A DNA stretch of 64,000 nt, taken from an uncultured Clostridia bacterium (GTDB lineage: Bacteria; Bacillota; Clostridia; Christensenellales; Pumilibacteraceae). The stretch lies in contig CAOJOK010000003.1 in the NCBI GenBank assembly GCA_948440265.1, positions 62,001-126,000 of the forward strand. The letters run 5' to 3'. Position 1 is the first letter of the stretch. Each line of letters starts with the position of its first letter. Under the pieces are notes generated by a model that had not been told where the DNA came from, ran no database searches, and saw nothing but the letters and a program-made list of their open reading frames with translations. Shown in pieces: positions 1-8,846 of the stretch. The position numbers and the translations under genes are program-made.

Positions 1-80
1 GCAATCAGACAGATGCTGACTGCCGTTATTATCGCAAGCGCGATTAGCAATACCGTTTTCTTTTTTATCGATACAAACAT
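1..80 (-). CDS. N-terminal fragment of an exported or membrane protein
   Basis: Only the first 26 codons are inside the window; the gene runs off the left edge. The ATG at 80 follows an AGGAAGGG ribosome site. The visible residues are a short basic start (MFVSIKKK) followed by an unbroken hydrophobic stretch, which is a signal peptide or a membrane anchor. It follows the upstream peptidase gene on the same strand, 58 bp after its stop, so the two may be cotranscribed. No family can be named from so little sequence. Confidence 0.55.
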   Translation of the reverse strand, partial: MFVSIKKKTVLLIALAIITAVSICLI

Positions 81-138
81 TACTTCCCTTCCTTTGCCGC
101 CGCGTTTCGGCGCGCAACGATTTTTGCGATATGCTTAC

Positions 139-1611
139 TCAAAACAGTTTTACGTTGCCCTGCGTCCAGGAATCGAAGTACGGTTTGAGTTCACGACCCG
201 ACGACTTTTCGAAACAGGCTATCAGCGAATCGGGCTGTGCCGTTTTGAGATAGTTGGACGTATAGTAGTCTTTGAGCGCGGCATAGAAGCTGTCGTCGCC
301 GATTATCCTGCGCAGGTTGTCGAACATAAGCTGTCCTTTGACGTACGTCATATAGGTATATTCCATATTGTCCGCGTACTCGGCCAGCGACCTATCCATC
401 GAAGTGTCGGCGTTGTAGCCCGGCTTATACAGCTCCGTATACAGCATAAGCGAGGACAGAGCGTCGCTTATGCGCTTGTCGAACTCCACGCCGTAATCGG
501 GATTGAGCGCGTAGAAAAGCGACGTGCTGTATTCCGTCAGTCCCTCGTCCAGCCACGCGTTTTTCGTTTCGTCGTTGCCGACGACGCCGTACCACCACTG
601 GTGTGCCGTTTCGTGTATTATCGCGTCGATATACGTCGAATTGTTCATTGCGTCCGAGATTAAGGACAGGTTCGGATATTCCATTCCGCCCTGCAGGAAC
701 GCCGTCTGCACCACGGTGTACGTCGAGTAGGGGTATTTGCCGAACTTGTCGTTAAAGGTCGTCAGAGCGTCTGCGGCGGCTTTCAGCGACGCGTCGGGCT
801 GAGAGTCGGCATAATAGTAATACTTCACGGCAGTGCCGCCTACCGTCGTTTCCCTGCTCTCGAACTCGCCGAGCACGGCGGCGAAATCGCGCACGGCAAG
901 CGCGGTCACGGTCGCCGTCGCAACGTCTCCGTCCGCGGCGAAGGTGCCGCTTCCCGTATGCGCCATTTTATACTTTGACGGGTATTTGAAAGTCACGTTG
1001 TAGTTTGCCGTTTCGCTGTAAAAGGGGTCGCCCGTCGAGTAGTACGGGTCGTTTCTGAACGCGCCGTTTTCGTACACGCAGGCTATCGGATAGAAGTTGC
1101 CGAGGTTGACGCTTTTGCCGTTATAGCCGAGTCTGTGGCGGACGCCTGCGAGCTTGACTTCGAAGTCCACGCCTATCTTGACCCTGCCGCCCGGCAGCAG
1201 TTTATCGTCTAACGTAACGCATAATATATCTTCGTCGCTGCCCGACACGGTGACTTCGCGTTCATTGCCGCCGACGGTCACTTTCGACACGGTTATGCCG
1301 CCGTAGTTCTTTCCCGACGGATAGGCTTTGGCTTCGTCCGATTTTTCTATCGGGGCAAAGCGCGCGCCTTCGCGGTATGCGGCGGGATACAGGTGGAACT
1401 CCACTCTGTCGAGTTCTATATCGTAACCGTTTATATAGTCCACGGTCATACTCGCCGTGAGCTTATGCTCGGTATCGTCGTAGCTTGCTTCTATATTATA
1501 GTTTGTCAGTTCCTTGGATATTTCGTCCAGTCCGCCGCCGCCGCAGGCGACGAGCGCGCTCACGCAGATAATGAGTGCGCAGACAATGGCAATCCGTTTC
1601 AGTCGTTTCAT
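139..1611 (-). CDS. M1-family (gluzincin) metallopeptidase lipoprotein
   Basis: A 490-residue putative zinc aminopeptidase-like enzyme attached to the outer face of the membrane. The N-terminus is a lipoprotein signal: basic start, hydrophobic core and lipobox LVAC with Cys23 as the lipidation site. The zinc site is HETAH at 333-337 followed 18 residues later by Glu356 in WLDEG, the M1 spacing. A GGMEYP stretch near 308-313 stands where M1 enzymes have GAMEN, so the exopeptidase motif is changed and the substrate is uncertain. The ATG is preceded by AAGGAG. It is shorter than full M1 aminopeptidases, as is common for bacterial surface members. The family call is firm; aminopeptidase activity is inferred. 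Confidence 0.85.
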   Translation of the reverse strand: MKRLKRIAIVCALIICVSALVACGGGGLDEISKELTNYNIEASYDDTEHKLTASMTVDYINGYDIELDRVEFHLYPAAYREGARFAPIEKSDEAKAYPSGKNYGGITVSKVTVGGNEREVTVSGSDEDILCVTLDDKLLPGGRVKIGVDFEVKLAGVRHRLGYNGKSVNLGNFYPIACVYENGAFRNDPYYSTGDPFYSETANYNVTFKYPSKYKMAHTGSGTFAADGDVATATVTALAVRDFAAVLGEFESRETTVGGTAVKYYYYADSQPDASLKAAADALTTFNDKFGKYPYSTYTVVQTAFLQGGMEYPNLSLISDAMNNSTYIDAIIHETAHQWWYGVVGNDETKNAWLDEGLTEYSTSLFYALNPDYGVEFDKRISDALSSLMLYTELYKPGYNADTSMDRSLAEYADNMEYTYMTYVKGQLMFDNLRRIIGDDSFYAALKDYYTSNYLKTAQPDSLIACFEKSSGRELKPYFDSWTQGNVKLF

Positions 1612-1673
1612 ATAAGTCTCCTTATGTTTTTTCCGTTTGTATATGTCTATGCGCCGCCGCCTTTCTTTATACG

Positions 1674-1707
1674 CAAAAAAAGCAACGCTTTTTACACGCT
1701 GCTTTTG
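1674..1707 (-). terminator. Rho-independent terminator of the hydrolase gene
   Basis: On the minus strand AAAAGCAGCG and CGTTGCTTTT form a stem (with G:T pairs) followed by a T run, 24 bp after the stop of the alpha/beta hydrolase gene. It separates that gene from the peptidase gene downstream. Confidence 0.7.
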
Positions 1708-1731
1708 ACAAATATTCGTTTTAAAACCGCA

Positions 1732-2634
1732 CTACGCTTTCAGGCAGGAGTCTGTGAACGACAGCACGTCGTTATACACTTCTTCGCGGTTGGTTTCGTT
1801 TAGCACTTCGTGGCGCGCGCCTGCGTACAGTTTCATTTCGGGGTTAAGCCCGAGGCCCTTAAACTTTTCGTACAGCTTTTTGACGAGTTTGCCGTTTGAC
1901 CCCACGCCGTCCCTGTCGCCTGCAATCAGAAGCAGCGGCAGGTCCTTTCTTATATTCTTATTGTCGTCTTCGGCAATGGCGCACAGACCGTTGAACATAT
2001 AGTAATAGAAGCCGTTGGAGCAGACGAAATCGCAGAGCTCGTCCACGTTGTACTGTCCGACTATCTTTTTGTCTCTCGTCATCCAGGCGTTTATGCCCTC
2101 GTCTTTAAACTTTTTGTCATAGCTTTCGAAAGTGAGTTTGGCGAACAGTTTGCCCGGCTCGTCCTTATGTTTTTTCAGTTTGCCCTTTGCCACCGACCTG
2201 CCGAATTTTGCCGTACCCTTGGGCATAAGCGCGCTTCCGCTGAGTATACAGCCTGCGATTTTATCGGTGTTTTTTGTCAGATAGCGCTGGGTCAGAAAGG
2301 AACCGTAGCTGTGTCCGAGCACTATGACGGGCAGGCTGTACGTTTCTTTCAAGATGTCGGTCAGCATCAAAAGGTCGGACACGGTATTTTCGAACAGGTC
2401 GCCCTCGCCTGCCAGACCGTGCGCGTCCTTATCCGTGAGTCCGTGAGCGCGGTGGTCGTCGCCTGCGACGATATAGCCGTGAGCGTTCATAAAGGCGGCG
2501 AAGTCGGCATATCTGCCGATATGCTCCACCATACCGTGCACTATCTGCAGCACGGCTTTCGGCTGTTCTACATCATCGAATACCGCGTATGAAATCTGTT
2601 TTCCGTCCGCCGCGGCGAATGTTTTTCTTTCCAT
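1732..2634 (-). CDS. Alpha/beta hydrolase, monoacylglycerol lipase-like
   Basis: A 300-residue cytoplasmic serine hydrolase of the Hydrolase_4 / monoacylglycerol lipase type. The nucleophile elbow GHSYGS lies near residues 109-114. The remaining triad members are probably the Asp in AGDRDGVG (about 240) and the His in GARHEVLNE (about 270). An early HGMVEH motif supplies the oxyanion-hole HG. There is no signal peptide. Its ATG has a GGAGAG ribosome site. It is transcribed away from murG and ends in its own terminator. Lipase or lysophospholipase activity is the usual role of the family; the real substrate cannot be read from sequence. Confidence 0.85.
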   Translation of the reverse strand: MERKTFAAADGKQISYAVFDDVEQPKAVLQIVHGMVEHIGRYADFAAFMNAHGYIVAGDDHRAHGLTDKDAHGLAGEGDLFENTVSDLLMLTDILKETYSLPVIVLGHSYGSFLTQRYLTKNTDKIAGCILSGSALMPKGTAKFGRSVAKGKLKKHKDEPGKLFAKLTFESYDKKFKDEGINAWMTRDKKIVGQYNVDELCDFVCSNGFYYYMFNGLCAIAEDDNKNIRKDLPLLLIAGDRDGVGSNGKLVKKLYEKFKGLGLNPEMKLYAGARHEVLNETNREEVYNDVLSFTDSCLKA

Positions 2635-2864
2635 AATTCTCTCCTGTTTACGTTTTCGATTAAATTCGACGAAATGACGTCATATATTGTATTTTGCGCC
2701 GCCGACCGCGTTTTATAATGTGGTTTGTATATATTCGCGGCAAACGGGCTTATTTATGCCTTTAAATCATTATAGCCGACTTTGCGGCGAAAGTCAACAC
2801 CGCGGCGCGATTTTTTCGCAAACGCGCGGCGGCTACACAAAATACGCTGTTAAAGGAGCGGAAG

Positions 2865-3920
2865 TTGGAAAAGAAAGTTCTTGTTATGACGGGCGGCGGC
2901 ACTGCCGGACACGTCCTGCCCTGTCTGGCATTATTGCCGTTTTTGCGGCCGTACTTTACCGAGATACATTTTATCGGAAGCAACAGCGGCTATGAGCGCA
3001 GGCTGGTGGGCGACAGCGCGATATACCACGGCATAGACGCGGTGAAGTTAAATAGAGGCGGCAGAAATATTTTCAAGGCGTTCAAAGTGCCGTTCAAGCT
3101 CTTGAAAGCCAAAAAGCAAGCCGCGCAGATTCTGAACGAAATAAAGCCCGACGCCATATTCTCCAAGGGCGGATATGTGGCTCTGCCCGTCGTGCTTGCC
3201 GCCAAAAAGCACCCCAGAGTTTTTATGCACGAAAGCGATATGACGCTTGGTCTGGCAAACAGGCTGTCGAGAAGGCGGTGCAAATATCTTTTCACGTCGT
3301 TTGACACCATAGAGGGCGACGACGCCATTTGCACGGGTTCTCCCATACGTCAATCGGTCTATTACGGTTCGAGAGAGGACGCGGTGAAAAAGTACGGTCT
3401 GGGCGCGCGCAAGCCCTGTCTTGTCATTGTAGGCGGTTCGAGCGGCGCGAAGGCAATCAACGACTGCGTTTTCGGCTGTCTGGATAAGCTGTGCGAAAAG
3501 TTCGACGTTCTGCACATCACGGGCGAAAAACTTTTGACACCGATTGAGCGCGACGGGTATAAGGCAATCGGCTATACAGACAAGATAGAGGACTGTTTCG
3601 CGCTGGCGGACTTTGTGGTTTCGCGCGGAGGAAGCGGCGCGCTGTTCGAGCTTATGGCTTTGAAAAAGCCGACGCTTATCATTCCCCTGCCGAAAGGGGC
3701 GTCGCGCGGCGACCAAATCGACAATGCCGAGTATTTCGCAAAGCGCAAGGCGGCGCTCGTGCTGAAACAGGAGCAGTTGACTTCGCAGACCCTTTTAGCC
3801 TCTCTCGACAAGCTCGCCGCCTGCAAAGCGGCGCTTAAAGACGGTATGAGTTCGCTTTCGCGCATAGACGGAACGCGGAAAATCGCACAGATAATAATAG
3901 ACGACTGCAAAAGCATATAA
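2865..3920 (+). CDS. murG: MurG, UDP-GlcNAc:lipid I N-acetylglucosaminyltransferase
   Basis: A 351-residue GT28 enzyme that adds GlcNAc from UDP-GlcNAc to lipid I at the inner face of the membrane, making lipid II for peptidoglycan. The N-terminal glycine motif GGGTAGH (10-16) is the clostridial form of the MurG signature. The C-terminal nucleotide-sugar domain has SRGGSGALFE and then PLPKGASRGDQ, both typical MurG elements. The start is TTG at 2865, chosen because AAAGGAG sits 6 bp upstream and the product then begins right at the conserved first strand. It is followed 10 bp later by an exported protein gene whose ribosome site overlaps the murG stop, so the two are an operon. Confidence 0.93.
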   Translation: MEKKVLVMTGGGTAGHVLPCLALLPFLRPYFTEIHFIGSNSGYERRLVGDSAIYHGIDAVKLNRGGRNIFKAFKVPFKLLKAKKQAAQILNEIKPDAIFSKGGYVALPVVLAAKKHPRVFMHESDMTLGLANRLSRRRCKYLFTSFDTIEGDDAICTGSPIRQSVYYGSREDAVKKYGLGARKPCLVIVGGSSGAKAINDCVFGCLDKLCEKFDVLHITGEKLLTPIERDGYKAIGYTDKIEDCFALADFVVSRGGSGALFELMALKKPTLIIPLPKGASRGDQIDNAEYFAKRKAALVLKQEQLTSQTLLASLDKLAACKAALKDGMSSLSRIDGTRKIAQIIIDDCKSI

Positions 3921-3930
3921 GGAGCGCAAC

Positions 3931-5274
3931 GTGAAATTTTTTAAGAGTTTTACCAGACTTCAAATCAACGTCATAATACTGCTCGGCTCGTTTGCCGTGA
4001 TTTTACTCTGCTCGACGCTGTTTATGCGGCTGTCGAGCGCCGCGCCTGCGGACGGTCCGCCGCCCGAGCAGCACGCCAAACTGCGGAGCGCACGGCCGTC
4101 TTTGAGTCCGACGTTCAATCGGGAAATCAATATCGGCGGAAGCGGCGACGAGAGCGTCTGCGACGTATTTACTTTCAACGACTGTCTGTACATATTCGGT
4201 TCCACGACGTCGAACGACTGCGACCTTGACGGCGGCGGCGGAGCATATCTTGCCAAGGTCGGTGCGGACGGGTCCACTCTCGGATTTATTCAGTACGGCG
4301 AAAGCGGCGACAGGCTTGTGCGCGCCGTGCCGTGCGAAAGCGGTTTTATTCTCGGAATAGACAAGGCAGGCGGCGGCTCTCTTATTTTATCAATCGATAC
4401 GGACGGGGCGCAGAAATCGAGCGTCGACACTTCGGGCGCGGCGAACGAAAAAATCGAGGACGTCAAGCTGAATAGCGGACGGCTTATAGTTGTCACGCGC
4501 ATTTCGGACGGTGTGGGCGTTGTCAATCTCAAAGCGCGCATATTCGATTCTGAATTGCAGTCGGTTGCCGAAAGGGCTTTTTCGCACGCCTGCTCTTTGG
4601 ACTATATCGACCTGTTCGAAGTAAGCGACGGCAATTACGTCATAGCCGTCAATCTCGTTTCCGAGCTTGTCAACCGTATGGCGTTTATAAGTTTCGGACT
4701 GCGGCAGAGTCCGCTGTTTTACGACATCGACCTCGGCGCGGAGAACGGATACCGCTGCGACGCGGTCATTCCCTATCCGCACGGCTATCTTGCCGTCGTC
4801 ATCGACGACAAGAAGATTTGCGACATAATCACCGTTTCGGCGGCGTTTGCGCTTCACTCGCGCATATATCTGAAACAGTCGTCGGTCGGCGGCGCGCGCC
4901 TGTTCTACACTCCCGACGGATATTTCTGCCTGATGAAGCGCGGCATAGACGTATCCACTATGATTATGCTCGACTTCGATTTGCAGTATAAGGGCGTGGC
5001 GGCGCAATTCTCGTCCGCCGCCGACGTTTACAGTCATTCGGTTTACGGAGACAGTGCGGTGTTTGCTCTCTCGGGCAAGCGCGGCGCGCAGGTCGTGACA
5101 AGCTCGGGCGGAAAGATTGAGAGCAGCGCCGACTTCGGCTGTCCGTATATGGAAAATATTTTCGTGCGTAAAATCGGCGGCAGGCTTGCCGTCATCGCCG
5201 AATTCGACAAGACGACGAGCGACTGTCCGATAAACTTCGGCAAAAAGGACGTCTGGATTGCAATGCTGAATTGA
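3931..5274 (+). CDS. Exported beta-rich protein of unknown function
   Basis: A 447-residue protein beginning with GTG at 3931, with AAGGAG overlapping the murG stop. It has one N-terminal hydrophobic helix (about 14-35) and is then extracytoplasmic. The rest shows repeated short beta-strand units of the type found in beta-propellers: blocks such as DVFTFNDCLYIFGST, followed by spaced Gly/Asp turns. I see no catalytic motif and cannot name the family. Its tight coupling to murG suggests a cell-envelope role, but that is inference only. A terminator follows 32 bp after the stop. Confidence 0.7.
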   Translation: MKFFKSFTRLQINVIILLGSFAVILLCSTLFMRLSSAAPADGPPPEQHAKLRSARPSLSPTFNREINIGGSGDESVCDVFTFNDCLYIFGSTTSNDCDLDGGGGAYLAKVGADGSTLGFIQYGESGDRLVRAVPCESGFILGIDKAGGGSLILSIDTDGAQKSSVDTSGAANEKIEDVKLNSGRLIVVTRISDGVGVVNLKARIFDSELQSVAERAFSHACSLDYIDLFEVSDGNYVIAVNLVSELVNRMAFISFGLRQSPLFYDIDLGAENGYRCDAVIPYPHGYLAVVIDDKKICDIITVSAAFALHSRIYLKQSSVGGARLFYTPDGYFCLMKRGIDVSTMIMLDFDLQYKGVAAQFSSAADVYSHSVYGDSAVFALSGKRGAQVVTSSGGKIESSADFGCPYMENIFVRKIGGRLAVIAEFDKTTSDCPINFGKKDVWIAMLN

Positions 5275-5305
5275 GCGGCGCTTTCGGATAAATAATTTCG
5301 AGCGC

Positions 5306-5336
5306 AAAAAACCGCTTCGTAATCGAGGCGGTTTTT
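5306..5336 (+). terminator. Terminator after the murG operon
   Basis: The AAAAACCGCTTCG and CGAGGCGGTTTTT arms form a stem with a 4-base loop and a T run. It also has an A run on the other side, so it may work in both directions. Confidence 0.8.
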
Positions 5337-5394
5337 GGGTTGGTTCGTTTTTTTTGGTTAGTCGGGTTTTGGCTCGGGGTTTATTTTTAAGCGG

Positions 5395-5709
5395 TCATTG
5401 GGACAGACCGACTACGTTGGTGACGGGCATAGAAAAGGCTATGCCCTGTCCTTCGCTTTTGAGCCCCGCTTCCCTATACAGCGCGTGAAGTACGTCGTCG
5501 CGTATCTGTTCGGGGACGAGTATCATAACTATTTCCTTATCGGGCTGAACCGTTATGTGGAAAAATTCTTCGGCGTCCTTATTTGCCGTGCCGCGTGCGT
5601 GAATGACCGTGCCGCCGCGCGCGCCGACTTCCTTTGCCGCGTTCATTACCGTTTCGGAAAAGCCCGTATTCACAATGCAAAGCACAAGTTCGTATCCGCT
5701 CTTACTCAT
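5395..5709 (-). CDS. P-II-like regulatory protein (second of two)
   Basis: A 104-residue protein of the P-II / GlnB-like fold: a ferredoxin-like beta-alpha-beta start (ELVLCIVNTGFSE), a glycine turn followed by HARGT, and EIVMILVPEQI before the C-terminal helix. It lacks the classic T-loop tyrosine region of GlnB, so it is a P-II-like member and not the standard nitrogen regulator. Its start overlaps the preceding P-II-like gene by 4 bp (ATGA). It is the last gene of an operon with a DUF1538 membrane protein, so the likely job is to regulate that membrane protein through a small ligand. That role is inferred. Confidence 0.75.
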   Translation of the reverse strand: MSKSGYELVLCIVNTGFSETVMNAAKEVGARGGTVIHARGTANKDAEEFFHITVQPDKEIVMILVPEQIRDDVLHALYREAGLKSEGQGIAFSMPVTNVVGLSQ

Positions 5710-6146
5710 TTTTCCTGCTCTCCTTTTACCATTCTGTTATTGCTCAAAAAGCCGAATATAAGCGTCCCTATCACGCCCGTAAGCGGCACGGTGTAGGCTA
5801 TGCCCTTGCCGTTTTTTATCGTCTTGAATTTGTCGTCCAACGCCGCGAACGCTTCGGGGATTTTATCTTCCTGTATCACGCCGAATATGACCGATTTATC
5901 GGAATTGTTCAGTCCGAACAGTTCCAGCATTTTTGCGTCCGCCGTGCCGTGCGCGAGTACGACCGACTGCATATTGACGTCGAACGACTGTATCAAGTCG
6001 AGAAAAAACTCGGTCTTGCTCCTGTTCACAATCGCAACAAGCAGTTCCAGCCTATTCTGCGACACGGTGTTTTTGTCGGGCTGTTTTTCCCTTTTATTTG
6101 CTATCCGCTCCTTTACGGCGGCGATTTTCTTCTTTGCCTTTTCCAT
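5706..6146 (-). CDS. P-II-like regulatory protein (first of two)
   Basis: A 146-residue relative of the next gene, with a basic, Lys-rich N-terminal extension of about 30 residues before the P-II-like core (ELLVAIVNRSKTEF, VVLAHGTADAK, VIFGVIQEDKI). The ending keeps a hydrophobic PLTGVIGTLIFG stretch. The two proteins are divergent copies and could form mixed trimers, as P-II proteins are trimeric. The gene begins 1 bp after the DUF1538 gene ends and overlaps the next P-II-like gene by 4 bp, so all three are translationally linked. Confidence 0.72.
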   Translation of the reverse strand: MEKAKKKIAAVKERIANKREKQPDKNTVSQNRLELLVAIVNRSKTEFFLDLIQSFDVNMQSVVLAHGTADAKMLELFGLNNSDKSVIFGVIQEDKIPEAFAALDDKFKTIKNGKGIAYTVPLTGVIGTLIFGFLSNNRMVKGEQEK

Positions 6147-6147
6147 A

Positions 6148-7680
6148 CTATTCGCCCCTGTCGAAGTAAATAATCTGCTCGTCGTCGGCGGCGAGTATGC
6201 GCTTCATAGTTATCTTCGCGCGCACCTTTGCCGACATTACCGCCTTGAAGCCGAGCACCTGTATCGTTATCAGCGGCGTCATTGCCACCATTGCCACTAT
6301 GCCGAACGCAAATTCCAATATCGCGCTTTCTCCCCACAGTGCCGAGCAGGCTCCGAGAGCGAGCGGCAGGATAAATCCCGAGGTCAGCGGTCCGGACGCC
6401 ACGCCGCCCGAGTCGAACGCTATCGCCGTGTACATTTTTGGTACGAAAAACGACAGTCCGAGCGACAGCGCGTACCCCGGAATTATGTAATACAGCAGGG
6501 AGAATTTGAATATTATCCGTATCATCGACAGCGCGATAGACAGCCCTACGCCGACGGAAAGCGCAATCATCATTTCGATTTTCTTCACGCCGCCGTCCGT
6601 AACTTCTTCGACCTGTTTATTCAAAACGTGCACGGCAGGCTCGGCAAGCACGACGACCGCGCCGAGCACCAGTCCCACAATCACGAGCAGGACTTTGCCG
6701 CCCGAGGCTATTTCCTGCCCCATTTTGAAGCCTATCGGCATAAACCCGACGGTGACGGAAGTCAGGAATATGACAAGCCCTATGAACGTATAGACTATGC
6801 CTATGACTATCTGAATGATTTTGGCTTTCGGGAGTTTGAGCACGGCAAGCTGTAAAATCACGAAAAACAGCGCAATCAGTCCGAGCGCCTTCGTTACGTC
6901 GAACACCGTTTCCAGCACCGTTTTCCACATTCCGATACCCAAATTGGCTTCTATGGAAAAATCGGGCAGAGTGTAGCTCATACTGCCCTTGGAGAAAAGC
7001 GCGAGTATCACCACCGCAAGCATAGGTCCTATCGAGCAGAGCGCGACGAGACCGAAGCTGTTTTCCCGAGCGTTTCTGCCGCCTATCGTCGTCGATATTC
7101 CCACGCCGAGCGACATTATGAACGGCACCGTTATCGGACCCGTGGTCACGCCGCCGCTGTCGAACGAGAGCGGCAGAAACTCCGCCTTGCCGTCCATAAG
7201 CAGCGCGCAGAGCGCAAACAGCACCATATAGAAAAACATCAGCATTTGCGAAAGGTTTTTCCGAAACACTATTTTGAGTACTGCAAGCAGCAGAAAAAGT
7301 CCGACGCCCGCGCCGACCGTGAATATGAGCAGTGTGCCGTTCATAACCGCCGACACCTGCCCCGCAAGCACGGAAAGGTCGGGTTCGGCTATCGTTATCA
7401 GCACGCCCATTATGAAGCACACAAACAGCAGTATGAACATCTTTTTGGACTTTGTAAGTCCTGCGCCCGTATGCTCGCCCATAGGCGTCATCGCAAGGTC
7501 GGCGCCGAGATTGAACAGCGCGATACCTATTATCAAAAGCACCGCCGAAACCGAAAACACAATCAGTTCTTTTGCCGTAAAATCGAGCAGCGGCGTGAAC
7601 GAAAGCACTATCACAATCAGCGCGACGGGCGCGACGGATATCAGAGCGTCTTTCAGTTTGAGCAGCAGTGATTTAATCAA
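6148..7680 (-). CDS. DUF1538 polytopic membrane protein, putative transporter
   Basis: A 510-residue integral membrane protein with about 12 hydrophobic segments in two similar halves. The motif FDSGG-V-T/A-x-GP occurs at 173-181 and again at 422-431, and an AEPDLSVL / AEPAVHVL motif occurs at 99-105 and 347-353. This internal duplication is typical of DUF1538 proteins and of transporters with repeated halves. The start is TTG at 7680 with a GGAG site. It sits in an operon with a small upstream gene and two P-II-like genes, which argues for a ligand-gated transport role; the substrate is unknown. Confidence 0.8.
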   Translation of the reverse strand: MIKSLLLKLKDALISVAPVALIVIVLSFTPLLDFTAKELIVFSVSAVLLIIGIALFNLGADLAMTPMGEHTGAGLTKSKKMFILLFVCFIMGVLITIAEPDLSVLAGQVSAVMNGTLLIFTVGAGVGLFLLLAVLKIVFRKNLSQMLMFFYMVLFALCALLMDGKAEFLPLSFDSGGVTTGPITVPFIMSLGVGISTTIGGRNARENSFGLVALCSIGPMLAVVILALFSKGSMSYTLPDFSIEANLGIGMWKTVLETVFDVTKALGLIALFFVILQLAVLKLPKAKIIQIVIGIVYTFIGLVIFLTSVTVGFMPIGFKMGQEIASGGKVLLVIVGLVLGAVVVLAEPAVHVLNKQVEEVTDGGVKKIEMMIALSVGVGLSIALSMIRIIFKFSLLYYIIPGYALSLGLSFFVPKMYTAIAFDSGGVASGPLTSGFILPLALGACSALWGESAILEFAFGIVAMVAMTPLITIQVLGFKAVMSAKVRAKITMKRILAADDEQIIYFDRGE

Positions 7681-7695
7681 TTATGTACTCCGTTT

Positions 7696-7941
7696 TTACT
7701 TATCGCGGAAAGTGAGAGCCTTTTCCAGCTCCACTGCTTCGCGGTATACCTTCGTCATTTTATGTTTGCCGTCGAGCGGCGTCAGCGGATAGCGCCAGGA
7801 AAACGGTATGAGTTCTTCTTCGCCGCCGACATACTTCGGCGCATCCAAAGACGCTTTCATACTTCGCACGCGCTCTTTCAGCGCGGCTTTTTCCGGTTCG
7901 CTTTTTGCACGTCGTCTGACTTGCGCTTTGGGTATTGCCAT
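7696..7941 (-). CDS. Small basic protein, unknown
   Basis: An 81-residue soluble protein, rich in Lys and Arg in its first half (KAQVRRRAKSEPEKAALKER), with a central FSWRYPLTPLDGKHKMTK stretch. A clear AAGGAG site precedes the ATG. It ends 15 bp before the DUF1538 gene and probably heads that operon. I do not recognise the family. Confidence 0.55.
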   Translation of the reverse strand: MAIPKAQVRRRAKSEPEKAALKERVRSMKASLDAPKYVGGEEELIPFSWRYPLTPLDGKHKMTKVYREAVELEKALTFRDK

Positions 7942-8014
7942 TGCCGTCTCCTTTTTTATTCTCTTTCTTTCGGTTTATGCGTTTTATATATTATTTATGC
8001 GTTTATCGGCTTTT

Positions 8015-8647
8015 TTACCAACGGTTTGCAGAGCCGAGCATATCGTCGTCCAAGCCCGAAAACTTGTTCTTGTTCTTATTCAATATGAACTTCAATTTCG
8101 GTATGTCGTTTGCCGCAACTTTCATAGGCGGCGTCGTTCCCTTTAAGGTCTGGAACGTATCCTTATTGGACGAAAGTATGACTATGCCCCTGTCTTCGTC
8201 TATGATATAGTCGTGGACGTGGTACCAATCGATATAGGAAAACTCCGTATATATCCCCTTGTCTACGACCGCGCTTTTACTCAATGCCAGCGTCAAAAAC
8301 AGCAGTGCCGCGCTTAAACACATAAGCACCGCAAAGGTCAGCGTCAGATTGTACTCCCAATTCTTCATTCCGAACACGGCGTTCATAATCTCTCTTTCGG
8401 GCGCTTCGGGGTCGAATATCTGGCTTGTCAGATAGAATATGAAAAAGCCTATTAAAAGCAGGAACGCCCAATAGCGCAGTTTGCTGCTTTTCAGCTCCAC
8501 CAGCCTTATGGAATTGTAGATTTTGAACTGCCGCTTTATCAGCTTTACCGAAAAATATATCAACACGGCGGATACGCCCACGGACACGAGCGACGTGAGC
8601 AGAGGCGGCAGTAAGCCGAGTACCGTTTTGGAAACACTTATCAGCAT
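8015..8647 (-). CDS. Membrane protein with cytosolic C-terminal domain, unknown
   Basis: A 210-residue protein with three or four hydrophobic helices in its first 130 residues (about 10-33, 59-76 and 100-122), then a soluble domain of about 80 residues beginning GIYTEFSYIDWYHVHDY. That tail is of the small PH-like kind seen on some Clostridia membrane proteins, but I cannot name it. There is no ribosome site. The promoter -10 ends 7 bp before the ATG, so transcription should start at the ATG itself and the mRNA should be leaderless. Confidence 0.65.
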   Translation of the reverse strand: MLISVSKTVLGLLPPLLTSLVSVGVSAVLIYFSVKLIKRQFKIYNSIRLVELKSSKLRYWAFLLLIGFFIFYLTSQIFDPEAPEREIMNAVFGMKNWEYNLTLTFAVLMCLSAALLFLTLALSKSAVVDKGIYTEFSYIDWYHVHDYIIDEDRGIVILSSNKDTFQTLKGTTPPMKVAANDIPKLKFILNKNKNKFSGLDDDMLGSANRW

Positions 8648-8653
8648 AGCGTC

Positions 8654-8682
8654 ATTATAACACAGTGCGAAAAAAATTTCAA
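8654..8682 (-). promoter_or_regulatory. Promoter giving a leaderless transcript
   Basis: On the minus strand TTGAAA (8677-8682), a 17-bp spacer and TATAAT (8654-8659). Six bases separate the -10 from the ATG at 8647, which places +1 on the A of the start codon. Confidence 0.75.
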
Positions 8683-8752
8683 GTCATTTTTTGCTTTTTC
8701 CGAAAAGACGGCGAAAATTTCGGGGTTTTCTGGTGCGGCGCGTGGGCAGAAA

Positions 8753-8785
8753 AAAAACGGGGCGCGGTTTTGCGTCCCGTTTTTA
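8753..8785 (-). terminator. Terminator of the purine operon
   Basis: Stem of AAACGGGACGC with GCGCCCCGTTT on the minus strand, 6-base loop, then a T run. It lies about 60 bp after the purL stop. Confidence 0.85.
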
Positions 8786-8846
8786 AGTGCGTGCATTTAA
8801 ATATGTTCGGGGGTTTTGAAAGAAGTGATTATGCCGTGCTCTCCCA

